The notes beneath the pieces are model-generated. The model ran no database searches. It saw only the letters and a program-made list of their open reading frames with translations, and had not been told where the DNA came from. The position numbers were made by a program, and so were the translations under genes. From Flavobacterium saccharophilum (GTDB lineage: Bacteria > Bacteroidota > Bacteroidia > Flavobacteriales > Flavobacteriaceae), in assembly GCF_900142735.1 (NCBI RefSeq), contig NZ_FRBY01000003.1, positions 310,001-374,000 on the forward strand: a stretch of 64,000 bases of DNA, given 5' to 3'. Shown here piece by piece: positions 17,817 to 26,986 of the stretch; the first letter of the stretch is position 1, and the number at the start of each line of letters is the position of its first letter.

Positions 17817-18398
17817 ATGAAAAGAATAACAGTATTTTGCGGATCAAGTTTTGGTACCGAAGCAATTTATACAGAGCAAGCCACATTACTTGGTGAAACA
17901 TTTGCCAAAGAAAACATAGAACTGGTTTACGGCGGCGCAAACGTAGGTTTGATGGGTGCAGTAGCCGATGGTGTTTTAAATAATGGAGGAAAAGCAATTG
18001 GTGTTCTACCCAACTTTTTAAGATCAAAAGAAATCGCGCATCTCGGTTTAACCGAATTAATTTTGGTTGAAAGCATGCACGAAAGAAAAACCAAAATGAA
18101 TGATTTATGCGATGGTGTGATTGCACTTCCGGGTGGTTTTGGAACACTGGAAGAACTTTTCGAAATGCTAACCTGGGCACAATTGGGACTTCATAAAAAA
18201 CCTATTGCCATTTTAAATATTAATGGGTTTTATGATTCTTTAATTGCATTAACCGAAACTATGGTTGAAAAAGGTTTACTTAAAGATGTCAATCAAAAAA
18301 TGCTATTGGTAAGCGATACTATTGATGATTTATTGCTTCAAATGAGAAATTATACGCCGCCCACAGTTGGAAAATGGATTGATAATCAGAAGGTTTAA
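17817..18398 (+). CDS. LOG family protein (nucleoside 5'-monophosphate phosphoribohydrolase)
   Basis: 193 residues with a Rossmann-like fold. VFCGSSFG at the N-terminus, GGANVGLMGAVADGVL near residue 42 and the LOG motif PGGFGTLEELFEMLTWAQLG (about 103-122) are complete, with SMHERKTKM before it. LOG enzymes release the base from nucleoside monophosphates (cytokinin-activating type); in bacteria the physiological substrate may be AMP-like. 193 residues is the usual TIGR00730 length. Single cytosolic gene. Confidence 0.92.
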   Translation: MKRITVFCGSSFGTEAIYTEQATLLGETFAKENIELVYGGANVGLMGAVADGVLNNGGKAIGVLPNFLRSKEIAHLGLTELILVESMHERKTKMNDLCDGVIALPGGFGTLEELFEMLTWAQLGLHKKPIAILNINGFYDSLIALTETMVEKGLLKDVNQKMLLVSDTIDDLLLQMRNYTPPTVGKWIDNQKV

Positions 18399-18483
18399 TT
18401 AGCGTATAAAATTAGTTCTTTGTAGTAAAAACATTTCATATATATTTGTGCAAAATCAAAAACTAATTAACCTAAACCCCAAA

Positions 18484-19710
18484 ATGAAGAATAAATTATT
18501 CATCTGCTTACTGTTTCTTTTAAGCTTCCAAACGTACTCACAAATTATATTTGAAAAAGGATATTTTGTTGACAATAATGATAAAAAAACAACTTGCTTA
18601 ATTAAAAACGTTGATTGGAGCAATAATCCAACAGAAATTCAATATAAGTTAGACGAACAAGATCAGCCAATAAATATTTCAATAGCACAAATAAAAGCAT
18701 TCGGAATTGACAATCATTCCAAATACGAACGATTTACTGTAGATATAGATAAATCTACTCAGGTAATCAGCAACATGACTTACGAGAAAAATCCAGAATT
18801 CAAAAAAGAGACCTCGCTCTTGAAGGTTTTATTAGAAGGAAAAGCTAGTTTGTTTGAGTATATTTCAGGCAATACCAAACGTTACTTTTATAAAACAGAT
18901 TCGTTGTCCATTAATCAGTTGGTTTACAAATCTTATAAAACTTCTGAAGTACAAATTGCGCAAAACAATCAATACAAACAGCAATTATGGATGACTTTAA
19001 AATGTGATAATATTACGACTAATGATGTTGAAAAACTTAGTTACAAAAAAAATAGTCTGATAAAATTTTTCAAAAAATACAATGACTGTAATAACTCAAA
19101 ATATACGGTTTTTGAAACTACTGAAAAAAGAGATTTATTTAATCTAAACATTAGACCAGGAATTACCACTTCGGCAATATCAATAAGTAATTCTTCAATG
19201 TCAACACCTGATTACGATAGAGATTTTGACAATAAAATTGGTTTTCGCATTGGTCTTGAAGCGGAGTTTATTTTACCAATCAACAAAAACAAATGGGCTC
19301 TAATATTTGAACCAACTTATGTAGGAGGGTATAAAGCAGAAAAATCAAGATTAGATTCAAGAACAAATGAAGAATTAAAAGGAAGTATTGAATACAATTC
19401 GATCGAATTACCATTTGGAATAAGATACTATATGTTTTTAAAAAATAATTCGAGTCTATTTATCAACGGACAAGTGGTTATGGAACATGCAGTTAATTCA
19501 GAAGCTTATGTTGAATATTCTACACAGAGAAATACTACTCTTGAATTAAAACCAACTACCAGCTTTACATTTGGTCTAGGATATAAATTTAAGAAAAAGT
19601 ACAGTGCTGAATTTAGAGCTAATTTCGGAAAAAATGTTCTCGACAGTAACAGAGAATGGAATTCGAACTATAAATCATTCGCTTTAACTTTTGGTTATTC
19701 GATATTCTAA
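18484..19710 (+). CDS. exported outer-membrane beta-barrel-type protein, unknown function
   Basis: 408 residues. Signal peptide MKNKLFICLLFLLSFQTYSQ. The N-terminal half (residues 20-210) has the IIFEKGYFVDNNDKKTTCLIKN motif of a Bacteroidota family of exported proteins, with two Cys around residue 180-200. From residue 220 onwards alternating strands (FRIGLEAEFILPINKNKWALIFEPTYVGGY, IELPFGIRYYMFLKNNSSLFINGQ) end in FALTFGYSIF, which looks like a C-terminal outer membrane beta-barrel with a terminal aromatic. ATG 18484 is chosen for the signal peptide. A terminator follows. Confidence 0.72.
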   Translation: MKNKLFICLLFLLSFQTYSQIIFEKGYFVDNNDKKTTCLIKNVDWSNNPTEIQYKLDEQDQPINISIAQIKAFGIDNHSKYERFTVDIDKSTQVISNMTYEKNPEFKKETSLLKVLLEGKASLFEYISGNTKRYFYKTDSLSINQLVYKSYKTSEVQIAQNNQYKQQLWMTLKCDNITTNDVEKLSYKKNSLIKFFKKYNDCNNSKYTVFETTEKRDLFNLNIRPGITTSAISISNSSMSTPDYDRDFDNKIGFRIGLEAEFILPINKNKWALIFEPTYVGGYKAEKSRLDSRTNEELKGSIEYNSIELPFGIRYYMFLKNNSSLFINGQVVMEHAVNSEAYVEYSTQRNTTLELKPTTSFTFGLGYKFKKKYSAEFRANFGKNVLDSNREWNSNYKSFALTFGYSIF

Positions 19711-19730
19711 ATCGCATTAAATAAATAAAG

Positions 19731-19760
19731 AAGCTTTACGTAATTAGTAAAGCTTTTTTA
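19731..19760 (+). terminator. intrinsic terminator after the barrel protein gene
   Basis: A 9-bp perfect stem (AAGCTTTAC / GTAAAGCTT) with a 7-nt loop and trailing T run. Confidence 0.85.
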
Positions 19761-19793
19761 TTGCAATACTTTTTTCTTAAATTAGGGCTTTAA

Positions 19794-19826
19794 AAAACAG
19801 CTTAAAACCTTTTTTTAAGCTGTTTT
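19794..19826. terminator. A/T-flanked 14-bp hairpin in the gap before the SRPBCC gene
   Basis: AAAACAGCTTAAAA and TTTTAAGCTGTTTT pair perfectly around a 5-nt loop. It may be a back-up terminator or a leader structure of the gene at 19858; it ends 31 nt before that ATG. Confidence 0.5.
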
Positions 19827-19857
19827 CATATTATTAACAACCTCTAATTCAACCCAA

Positions 19858-20325
19858 ATGAAAACAGAAAATAATAAGTTCGCAAAAGCCGAAATGCTTA
19901 TTAGAAAGCCTGTATCGGAAGTTTTTCAGGCTTTTATTGACCCGGAAATTACAAGCAAATTCTGGTTTACAAAAGGCTCAGGCAAATTAGAACAAGATAA
20001 AAAAACAGAATGGACCTGGGAAATGTATGGTTTTTCATTGACTGTCACGACTCATGTTTTACAGGAAAATAAAAAAATTGTAATCGAATGGGGAAACCCT
20101 GAAGAAAGCACTTTGGTAGAGTGGATTTTCACAGCATTAAATGAAAACGAAACCTTTGTAAGCATAACGAATTCAGGTTTTAAAGGAGATACGGACAAAA
20201 TAATTGATCAGGTTCGTAATTCTACTGAAGGTTTTACGTTGGTTTTAGCCGGAGCAAAAGCATATTTAGAGCATCATCTTTTACTAAATTTAATTTTAGA
20301 CAGGTTCCCTAAGGGACTTGCATAA
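19858..20325 (+). CDS. SRPBCC / AHSA1-like domain protein
   Basis: 155 residues with the helix-grip pattern: AEMLIRKPVSEVFQAFIDPEITSKFWFTKGSG at the N-terminus, EWTWEMYGFSLTVTTH and VEWIFTALNENETFVSITNSGF in the middle and a C-terminal helix GFTLVLAGAKAYLEHHL. This is the AHSA1-like branch common in Bacteroidota and Firmicutes. It probably binds a hydrophobic ligand; the ligand is unknown. A DUF1801 gene follows after a word repeat. Confidence 0.87.
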   Translation: MKTENNKFAKAEMLIRKPVSEVFQAFIDPEITSKFWFTKGSGKLEQDKKTEWTWEMYGFSLTVTTHVLQENKKIVIEWGNPEESTLVEWIFTALNENETFVSITNSGFKGDTDKIIDQVRNSTEGFTLVLAGAKAYLEHHLLLNLILDRFPKGLA

Positions 20326-20329
20326 AAAA

Positions 20330-20390
20330 GTTTCAGGTTTCAAGTTTTTTTAGTTTCAAGTTCGTTGCCTACAAACTTGAAACCTGAAAC
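20330..20390. repeat. GTTTCAGGTTTCAAGTTT inverted repeat
   Basis: An 18-bp perfect inverted repeat (20330-20347 and 20373-20390) with an extra internal GTTTCAAG. The downstream arm ends 16 nt before ATG 20407. Confidence 0.8.
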
Positions 20391-20406
20391 AAAAAAACTA
20401 ACCACA

Positions 20407-20775
20407 ATGGATATCAAAAAACCTTTAAACATTGACGAATACATTGGCGCTTTTCCAAATGAAGTTCAGCAAATTCTGGAGAAAGTACGAATGACGATTC
20501 ACAAAGCAGCTCCAGATGCTACGGAGAAAATCAGTTATTCGATGCCGGCATTTGAGCAAAACGGAATTGTAGTTTACTTTGCCGCCTTTAAAAATCATAT
20601 TGGTTTGTATGCTTTGCCCACCGGTCACGAAGCTTTCAAAGAAGAACTTTCTCTATATAAATCCGGAAAAGGTTCTGTACAATTTCCTTTAAATCAACAA
20701 ATGCCTTATGATTTGATTACCAAGATTGTAAAATTCAGAGTTAAAGAAAATTTGGAGAAAGCTAAAAAGAAATAA
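20407..20775 (+). CDS. DUF1801 / YdhG-like protein (iron chaperone-like)
   Basis: 122 residues. Characteristic sequence: IDEYIGAFPNEVQQILEKVRMTIHKAAPDATEKISYSMPAFEQNG, then YFAAFKNHIGLYALPTG and a Lys-rich C-terminus IVKFRVKENLEKAKKK. This is the DUF1801 branch that contains B. subtilis YdhG, sometimes described as frataxin-like iron chaperone; that activity is not proven for this branch. ATG 20407 is used since the upstream in-frame extension runs through repeat DNA. Confidence 0.85.
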   Translation: MDIKKPLNIDEYIGAFPNEVQQILEKVRMTIHKAAPDATEKISYSMPAFEQNGIVVYFAAFKNHIGLYALPTGHEAFKEELSLYKSGKGSVQFPLNQQMPYDLITKIVKFRVKENLEKAKKK

Positions 20776-20837
20776 GAATTGTTTGATATTTTCTTATATT
20801 CGGAAAACCAAATTCCAATAATAATTTCGCTATTCTT

Positions 20838-21734
20838 ATGAAGCATTTAAAATTCCTATTTTTCATTTCAGTTTTATTTACGAGCCATTTTATTAAAGCC
20901 CAAGGCGACCCCTCGATAGAAAAAGAAATTATCGAACTCCACAAACCGACCAAAGCAATAAACGATTCTCTTTCAAAATTAAAAAAAGAATACAATTTAA
21001 AAATAGAAGCAGAAAAAGATTCAGTTAAACTTTCTCAGCTAATGCTTCGTTTAGATACGATATGGAATGCATCAGATCAAAACGAAATAAGCGAACTAAA
21101 ACTTGATTTTGAGTTTGCCAGACAACATCCAAATTCGATCGAGGCTTTGCAGTTAATCCGCAGAAGCGTTAATCGTTTTATAGGAATGAATTTTTATGAC
21201 ACTTTCGTGGAAGTTTTTCAAAATTTTACTCCTGAAGTTAAAAATTCTGAACAGGGAAAAGACATGACTGAAAAGCTGAAATTTTTCAATCAGAGTAAAG
21301 TGGGCAGTACAGCGCCTAAATTCTCCTTAAAAGATATAAATGGAAAAACGGTTTCTCTACAGGATTTCAGAGGAAAATATGTACTGATTGATTTTTGGGC
21401 TAGCTGGTGTGGTCCATGTCGGGAAGAACTTCCCTATGTCAAAGAACTTTATAAAAAGTACCATCAACAAGGTTTTGAAATAATCAACATTGCAAAAGAT
21501 GACAAACCTGATTTGTGGAAAAAAGCCATTGAAAAAGAAAAAATAGAGCATTGGAACCATGTTTTTACATCGGATAGTGGAAGTGGAGTGATTAAAGATT
21601 ATTACGTTTTTGGAATCCCGCATAAAGTTTTAATTGATAAAAACGGAATGATTATTGGAAAATGGAAAGGAAGCGGCGAAATTAACAAACATGATTTACA
21701 ACAGCTTATGAAATCAATATTTGAAGCTGAATAA
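20838..21734 (+). CDS. TlpA-like periplasmic thiol-disulfide oxidoreductase
   Basis: 298 residues: signal peptide (1-21), an N-terminal helical DUF4369-like linker (25-150) and a thioredoxin/AhpC-TSA domain (154-298). The redox motif is C191-G-P-C194 within WASWCGPCREELP, with the cis-proline in FGIPHKVLID. This architecture is typical of Bacteroidota TlpA/ResA-like proteins that reduce disulfides in periplasmic proteins or serve cytochrome maturation. The next gene starts 9 nt after the stop, so they are probably co-transcribed. Confidence 0.9.
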   Translation: MKHLKFLFFISVLFTSHFIKAQGDPSIEKEIIELHKPTKAINDSLSKLKKEYNLKIEAEKDSVKLSQLMLRLDTIWNASDQNEISELKLDFEFARQHPNSIEALQLIRRSVNRFIGMNFYDTFVEVFQNFTPEVKNSEQGKDMTEKLKFFNQSKVGSTAPKFSLKDINGKTVSLQDFRGKYVLIDFWASWCGPCREELPYVKELYKKYHQQGFEIINIAKDDKPDLWKKAIEKEKIEHWNHVFTSDSGSGVIKDYYVFGIPHKVLIDKNGMIIGKWKGSGEINKHDLQQLMKSIFEAE

Positions 21735-21743
21735 TTTTTTGAA

Positions 21744-22424
21744 ATGAACTTACAAGAACATTACAACCAACTTTATACAAAATCTTCAAAAGCTATTTTA
21801 GAAGGAAATTACAAAGTTGATGACCAAATTAATGACGTATCGGATTCCCGATTCGGAATTACACTATTGATTCGTCCCAACGATGAAATCAAAGCTAAAA
21901 TTCAATTGTTTTTAAACGAAGTAAGAGAAATTGATTCCAAACAATATTATTATCCTAATTCAGACATTCATATTACCCTAATGTCGATTATTTCTTGTTA
22001 TAAAGGATTTACTTTGGATAAAATCAGGACGGAAAAATATATCGAAATTATTGAAAAAAGTTTAATTGATGTAGATAAAATTAAAATCGAATTTAGAGGA
22101 ATTACAGCCTCTACTTCGGCAATAATGATTCAGGGATTTCCAACGGATGAATCTTTGAATATTTTACGGGATAAATTGCGTGAGAATTTCAAAAAATCAA
22201 CTTTAGAGGAAAGTATTGACAGCCGTTATGCCATAGCGACTGCACATTCAACGGTTTTGAGATTTCAGGAAAAAGTAGAAAATCCGGAGAAATTAATGGC
22301 TGTTGTAGAAAAATTTCGGGATTACGATTTTGGAGAATTTACAGTTGATAAATTGGAATTAGTATATAATGACTGGTATCAAAGAAAAAAAAACACAATA
22401 AATCTGTCAGATTTATATTTGTAG
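21744..22424 (+). CDS. 2H phosphoesterase (2'-5' RNA ligase-like)
   Basis: 226 residues with two HxT/S motifs: H76-I-T78 in DIHITLMSI and H168-S-T170 in ATAHSTVLRF, the paired catalytic histidines of 2H phosphoesterases. Members hydrolyse 2',3'-cyclic phosphates or related phosphodiesters in RNA or nucleotides. There are 35 kb between this gene and the rsr/rtcB RNA-repair locus, so no direct link is implied. Probably in an operon with the TlpA gene. Confidence 0.85.
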   Translation: MNLQEHYNQLYTKSSKAILEGNYKVDDQINDVSDSRFGITLLIRPNDEIKAKIQLFLNEVREIDSKQYYYPNSDIHITLMSIISCYKGFTLDKIRTEKYIEIIEKSLIDVDKIKIEFRGITASTSAIMIQGFPTDESLNILRDKLRENFKKSTLEESIDSRYAIATAHSTVLRFQEKVENPEKLMAVVEKFRDYDFGEFTVDKLELVYNDWYQRKKNTINLSDLYL

Positions 22425-22537
22425 GCTTTTAAATTTGCTCCTTTTTATTTTGTTAATAAAAGTTATATTTTCAAAAAATAACGTCTTTTGATTCTGTTAT
22501 CTTTGAGCTTTTAAAAACAAAATACACAGATACGGAA

Positions 22538-23644
22538 GTGCAAAAAAAATTATACGGACTAGATCATTTAAGGGCTTTTGCAATATGTTTCGTTTTCTTA
22601 TATCACTATCAAATTCCAATTTTTGCGCATCCGGAATGGTTAACCAGTATTGCTAAATTTGGCTGGACCGGAGTAGATTTATTTTTTGTTTTAAGCGGAT
22701 TTTTAATTTCTTCGCAACTCTTTTTTAATATTAAAAATGGAATAAAAATCTCTTTTAAAGATTTCTTCTTAAAACGTTTTTTCAGAATTTTGCCTCTATT
22801 TTGGTTCGTTACCGCCATATATTTTCTTGTTCCGGCATTTAGAGAAAGAGAAGCACTTCCTCCGCTATGGAAATTACTAACTTTCACTCAAAATTTTGGA
22901 TTAAATATTCAGGACTACGGAACATTTTCACATGCTTGGTCACTTTGTGTTGAAGAACATTTTTATTTGCTTTTACCTCTTGTTTTGCTTTTTCTACAAT
23001 CCACTAATCTTTTCAGCAAATCCTATTGGATTTTAGTTGCCTTGTTTGTTTTCGGTTTTATAATTCGATTTTATAGTTGGAAATTTTTATACTTTCCAAA
23101 CAGTGGCACAGACAATCCATGGCTATTTTGGTCTAAATATATTTACTATCCAACCTACAATCGCTTGGATGGCTTGCTTATAGGTGTATCTATTGCCGCC
23201 CTATATCAATTTTTACCAAATGTATGGAACAGGATTTCCAGATTCGGAAATGAATTTCTAATCGTAAGTCTTCTTTTATTAACAGCGGCCTACTTTTTAT
23301 GTTATGAAGAAACATCTTTTTATGCCTCTGTTTTCGGGTTCCCCTTAGTAGCCTTAGGATATGGGTTTATGGTTTTAGGTGCAATATCTCCAACAAGTTT
23401 CTTATATAAATGGAATTCAAAAACAACCACATTTATCGCTACACTATCCTATGGAATTTATTTGATTCATAAGGGAATAATTCACCTTACGCAACAATTA
23501 CTGCAGGCTTTTAATGTAGATACCAACAGCACTTTTACATTGATAATTTGCATTATGTCCTGTCTTATTGTTGCTTATATTCTTAATAAAACAATAGAAA
23601 AACCCTTTATGCAATTAAGAACCAAAATACAACAGCGTAAATGA
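22538..23644 (+). CDS. acyltransferase-3 family membrane protein (OafA/YrhL-like)
   Basis: 368 residues and about ten hydrophobic segments. The family signature is at the N-terminus: LYGLDHLRAFAICFVFLYHY (His and Arg motif) followed by GWTGVDLFFVLSGFLIS and SLCVEEHFYLLLPL at residue about 132-148. It O-acylates cell-surface sugars or lipids with cytoplasmic acyl donors. The start codon is GTG at 22538: no ATG lies near and the conserved N-terminal begins at once. A TATCTTTG -7 box lies at 22498-22505. Confidence 0.88.
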   Translation: MQKKLYGLDHLRAFAICFVFLYHYQIPIFAHPEWLTSIAKFGWTGVDLFFVLSGFLISSQLFFNIKNGIKISFKDFFLKRFFRILPLFWFVTAIYFLVPAFREREALPPLWKLLTFTQNFGLNIQDYGTFSHAWSLCVEEHFYLLLPLVLLFLQSTNLFSKSYWILVALFVFGFIIRFYSWKFLYFPNSGTDNPWLFWSKYIYYPTYNRLDGLLIGVSIAALYQFLPNVWNRISRFGNEFLIVSLLLLTAAYFLCYEETSFYASVFGFPLVALGYGFMVLGAISPTSFLYKWNSKTTTFIATLSYGIYLIHKGIIHLTQQLLQAFNVDTNSTFTLIICIMSCLIVAYILNKTIEKPFMQLRTKIQQRK

Positions 23645-23662
23645 TCTTACTTTAAAAACGAA

Positions 23663-24022
23663 TCACTTAAACTTCCCAAAATGCCATAATACACCAGAAG
23701 GATCATGTAAAAAACATTCACTACCCCAATCTAAATGACGCGTTGGAGTTAATTTTACTCCATATTTTTCAGTTAAATTTAAAACCAAAAGTTCTTGATA
23801 ATAACGATCGACATCATCAACTTCTAAAAAAACCATGGTGTTTTCGATCCATTCTTTGGCATAATAATCCTGAAGATAAAAGGCAATTTCTCCTGTTTTG
23901 AAAACAGAAAATTTGGGATCTAAAACCGTTTCTTCAAATCCTAAAGCACGGTAAAAACTTCTGGAGATTTCGAAATCTTTGGCTCCTATGAATGGTCTGA
24001 TGGAATGGGCTTTGTGATTCAT
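23663..24022 (-). CDS. VOC superfamily (glyoxalase/bleomycin-resistance-like) protein
   Basis: 119 residues with the paired beta-alpha-beta-beta-beta pattern: IRPFIGAKDFEISRSFYRALGFEETVL, then MVFLEVDDVDRYYQELL and HLDWGSECFLHDPSGVLWHFGKF. The C-terminal DPSGVLW is diagnostic of VOC proteins. Metal-ligand spacing does not allow a specific enzyme call, so dioxygenase, isomerase or binding roles are open. It sits convergent to the acyltransferase and 31 nt downstream of the SUKH gene on the same strand. Confidence 0.85.
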   Translation of the reverse strand: MNHKAHSIRPFIGAKDFEISRSFYRALGFEETVLDPKFSVFKTGEIAFYLQDYYAKEWIENTMVFLEVDDVDRYYQELLVLNLTEKYGVKLTPTRHLDWGSECFLHDPSGVLWHFGKFK

Positions 24023-24053
24023 TTTTTTTTAGCATTAAAAATTTAATTTGAAA

Positions 24054-24482
24054 TCAAGGAAACCAATCAACTCCTTTATCAAGACGTACAAGAAAATCAG
24101 TAAAAGAAGTCCCGATTTCGATATTATGTTTACTATTCAAATTAATAAAAGGCGAAAGAATTATTTTGACATTTTCATCCTGATCGAATTTAATCCCGAT
24201 GAATTCTCCGCTGCCATTGGATCCGATTCCAATAGTCTGCTGTAAACCTTCAACTATATTATAATTTTTATTGGATGTAATAATTTCTTCTAAACTCCAA
24301 AGATTTATAAATTCAACACCAATAAACTGATCTATCCCATGATAGTTTTCTAGGTAAAAAATATAATCTTTGGGAAGTTTTAACTTCGAATAGGATTCAA
24401 TTTCTGCAATTTCAACTGAATCAGTTACATCTCTTTTTGGAAAATTATATTTTGTAACGATCTTTTCTAAATGTTCAGTCAT
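24054..24482 (-). CDS. SMI1/KNR4 (SUKH) family protein
   Basis: 142 residues. SUKH features: VEIAEIESYSKLKLPKDYIFYLENYHG at residues 20-50 (the LPxxYxxFL core), LWSLEEI at 61-67 and FINLNSKHNIEIGTSFTDFLVRL near the C-terminus. SUKH proteins are often immunity proteins that neutralise polymorphic toxins, and also occur alone in Bacteroidota. No toxin gene is adjacent, so it is an orphan immunity-type protein or has a housekeeping role. Confidence 0.8.
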   Translation of the reverse strand: MTEHLEKIVTKYNFPKRDVTDSVEIAEIESYSKLKLPKDYIFYLENYHGIDQFIGVEFINLWSLEEIITSNKNYNIVEGLQQTIGIGSNGSGEFIGIKFDQDENVKIILSPFINLNSKHNIEIGTSFTDFLVRLDKGVDWFP

Positions 24483-24520
24483 ATTGCTATTTATAAACTA
24501 TTTTAAAAATAATTATTCTT

Positions 24521-26668
24521 TCATCCTTTCTTCAAAATATTTCCCAAACCTCTACCAATCTGTTCAATTGCTTCAAGACCTTTTGTCAAAGGCGTTGCGG
24601 TAAAATCTTCGTAAGCATCCATAGAAGTTACTTTGTTATCATCTTGCGGATACACCAAAATCAGGTTGTTTTCACTGAATGATTTTTCGAATTTCTGAGG
24701 TAATTTATCAAAGATTGATTGGTACGAAACAGAGCCTTTTCGGGATAAATTGAAAACAATTAAATCGGTTGGTTTTATTTCATCTGAGATAGCATCGAAA
24801 TCATCCCAGTCTAAAATACTTTTGAAGCCTAATTTAGCGTTCAGCTTCAAATAATTGGCAATTTGCTGAATGGATTGATGCGTTTTATATTCGGCGTAAA
24901 TCACAATCGGAACACTTAATTCTTGAGATAAGCGAGCGATTTTCTGAATCAAAAGTTGAAATCCGGCACCTCTTTCAGAAAATGGCGGACAAATGAACAC
25001 CATTCTTTTTTCTTCTATAAAGGACTTTTCGAAACGACAGATAAACAAACTTTTATCAACGTTATTTATAATTGAATCTACGTTCTCACCAAAAATTTTA
25101 TCTAAGAAACCTGTTTTTCTCGGCCAGCCCACAATCACAATATCCGACATAATTTCTTTTGAAGTTCTGGCAATACCACTCGCAGGATTATGGTCAATTC
25201 GGGCAATCGTATTGATTTTTACTTCTGAGGCAGAACCCTGAATTACGAATTTATCAACTGCTTTTCGGTATCTTAAAATGTTCTTTTCAGCCTGATCATT
25301 ATTTGGAACAATCGTCAATAAAGTAATTGGATTTGATGATTTTTTATCTTTAATCAAAAGTGCAAAATCTAATAAACTTGCTGTTGCAGAGGTTTTTGCC
25401 AGCGGAATCAAAATGTGCTCGTCTAAAATCTGATCACTATGCGTATCTTCATGAGAAATTTCTTCTTCGCAAATTGCAATTTTTTTAGCTGCTTTTTCTG
25501 TTGCAAAAGAAGCTACGATACAAGTAATTAAAATTAAGATAATTGTACCGTTTAAGATATTCTCATCTAATATCTTAGCTTTATATCCTACTAAAATAAC
25601 CGCTAAAGTGGCTGCGGCATGCGCGCTGCTTAATCCAAAAATAAGCTGTCTTTCGGTTTTGGTATATTTAAAAACGATCTGTGTAAAAAATGCAGCAAAC
25701 CATTTTCCGAAAATAGCAACCACACTCAATGTTCCGGCTACAATCAAGGCTGTCGGGCCGCTTAAAATCACACTGATATCAACTAACATTCCCACAGAAA
25801 TAAGGAAAAACGGAATAAATAATGAATTCCCAATAAACTCAATTCTGTTCATTAATGCCGATGATTGCGGAATTAAAGGATTCAGCGCCAAACCAGCAAC
25901 GAATGCACCAATAATAGGCTCTACTCCTGCTACCTGCGCTAAAAATGCAGCAAAGAAAACAACAGACAGTACAAAAATATAATGGGCATGTTTTTCACTT
26001 TCCAGTTTCTTGAAAAACCATTTCGCAATTCGTGGAATAACCAAAAACATAATGGCTGAAAAAATAATCAATGAAGCGGTTAGTTTCAGCCAAAAAGCCT
26101 GATTCAGATTTCCTTCACTGCTTCCCATAATAACGGCCAAAATAATCAAAACGGCAGTGTCGGTCAAAATGGTTCCTCCCACTGTAATGGCAACTGCCTG
26201 ATTTTTGGCAATACCCAATTTACTTACAATTGGGTACGCAACCAAAGTGTGCGTAGCAAACATACTTGCCGTTAAAAAACTGGCATTAAAATCATATTTT
26301 AAAAGGTAAAAACAAACCGGAAAACCAATGGAAAGCGGAAAAATAAAGGTAAAAAAACCGAATAATAAACTCTTATTCTTGTTGGCTTTAAATTCATTCA
26401 TGTCGAGTTCTAAACCTGCAATAAACATGATATAAAGTAGTCCTATAGTTGAGAACAAATCTACTGCCGAATTTTTAGCCAAAATATTAAGTCCGTGAGG
26501 CCCGATAATTACTCCTGAAATTATCAAACCTATAATTCCGGGAATATTAATTTTCTTTAGTAAAATTGGCGATAATAAGATGATAAAAAGTATTAACGAA
26601 AAAATCAATACTGGATTGCTAAGTGGCAGTTCAAACTCTTCTAATAAATTCCTGAAAAATTCTATCAT
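24521..26668 (-). CDS. CPA2 cation:proton antiporter with C-terminal universal-stress-type domains
   Basis: 715 residues. Residues 15-390 carry about 12 hydrophobic segments of the Na+/H+ or K+/H+ exchanger family (KefB-like), including GLIISGVIIGPHGL and MFIAGLELDMNEF with the FATHTLVAYPIV and TILTDTAVL segments near the ion site. Residues about 415-700 look like two USP-type alpha/beta domains (IVIGWPRKTG-like ILVGWPR, VDKSLFICRF), which may sense nucleotides. This fusion occurs in Bacteroidota. Single gene; the 318-nt gap upstream separates it from divergent sdaA. Confidence 0.87.
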   Translation of the reverse strand: MIEFFRNLLEEFELPLSNPVLIFSLILFIILLSPILLKKINIPGIIGLIISGVIIGPHGLNILAKNSAVDLFSTIGLLYIMFIAGLELDMNEFKANKNKSLLFGFFTFIFPLSIGFPVCFYLLKYDFNASFLTASMFATHTLVAYPIVSKLGIAKNQAVAITVGGTILTDTAVLIILAVIMGSSEGNLNQAFWLKLTASLIIFSAIMFLVIPRIAKWFFKKLESEKHAHYIFVLSVVFFAAFLAQVAGVEPIIGAFVAGLALNPLIPQSSALMNRIEFIGNSLFIPFFLISVGMLVDISVILSGPTALIVAGTLSVVAIFGKWFAAFFTQIVFKYTKTERQLIFGLSSAHAAATLAVILVGYKAKILDENILNGTIILILITCIVASFATEKAAKKIAICEEEISHEDTHSDQILDEHILIPLAKTSATASLLDFALLIKDKKSSNPITLLTIVPNNDQAEKNILRYRKAVDKFVIQGSASEVKINTIARIDHNPASGIARTSKEIMSDIVIVGWPRKTGFLDKIFGENVDSIINNVDKSLFICRFEKSFIEEKRMVFICPPFSERGAGFQLLIQKIARLSQELSVPIVIYAEYKTHQSIQQIANYLKLNAKLGFKSILDWDDFDAISDEIKPTDLIVFNLSRKGSVSYQSIFDKLPQKFEKSFSENNLILVYPQDDNKVTSMDAYEDFTATPLTKGLEAIEQIGRGLGNILKKG

Positions 26669-26986
26669 AATGTGGTTTTAGCTCCTGTGGTATTTTTTAA
26701 TTGTCCTAAAAAAGACATTTTAGCATTCAGACAAAATACCCAAAGTTGCAGTTTATTTCGATTATTAAAAACTAAAAAGATCAGTTTCTTCTAGTAATAG
26801 CTATTTACAAAAATACCTAAAAAATTCCCGAACTTTTTATGAAAGACCGATATTAAGTAATTAAATTTACTTCTTTGCCAAATTATTAATATTTAATATT
26901 TATTTTAACAAAACTGCAACATTAACAATCAAAAATAAATCATCATTGCATTATTCAATTATCTTTGTCTTAATAAAAATTGTACA
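26669..26986. promoter_or_regulatory. divergent promoter region between the antiporter and sdaA
   Basis: AT-rich and gene-free. TATCTTTG at 26960-26967 is a good -7 box for sdaA, about 20 nt before its ATG, but I see no well-placed TTG. No riboswitch or repeat is recognised. Confidence 0.45.

Noticed and set aside
24054..24482. Toxin-immunity module around the SUKH gene
   Set aside because: No toxin or polymorphic-toxin delivery gene lies next to it; neighbours are a VOC protein and an antiporter.
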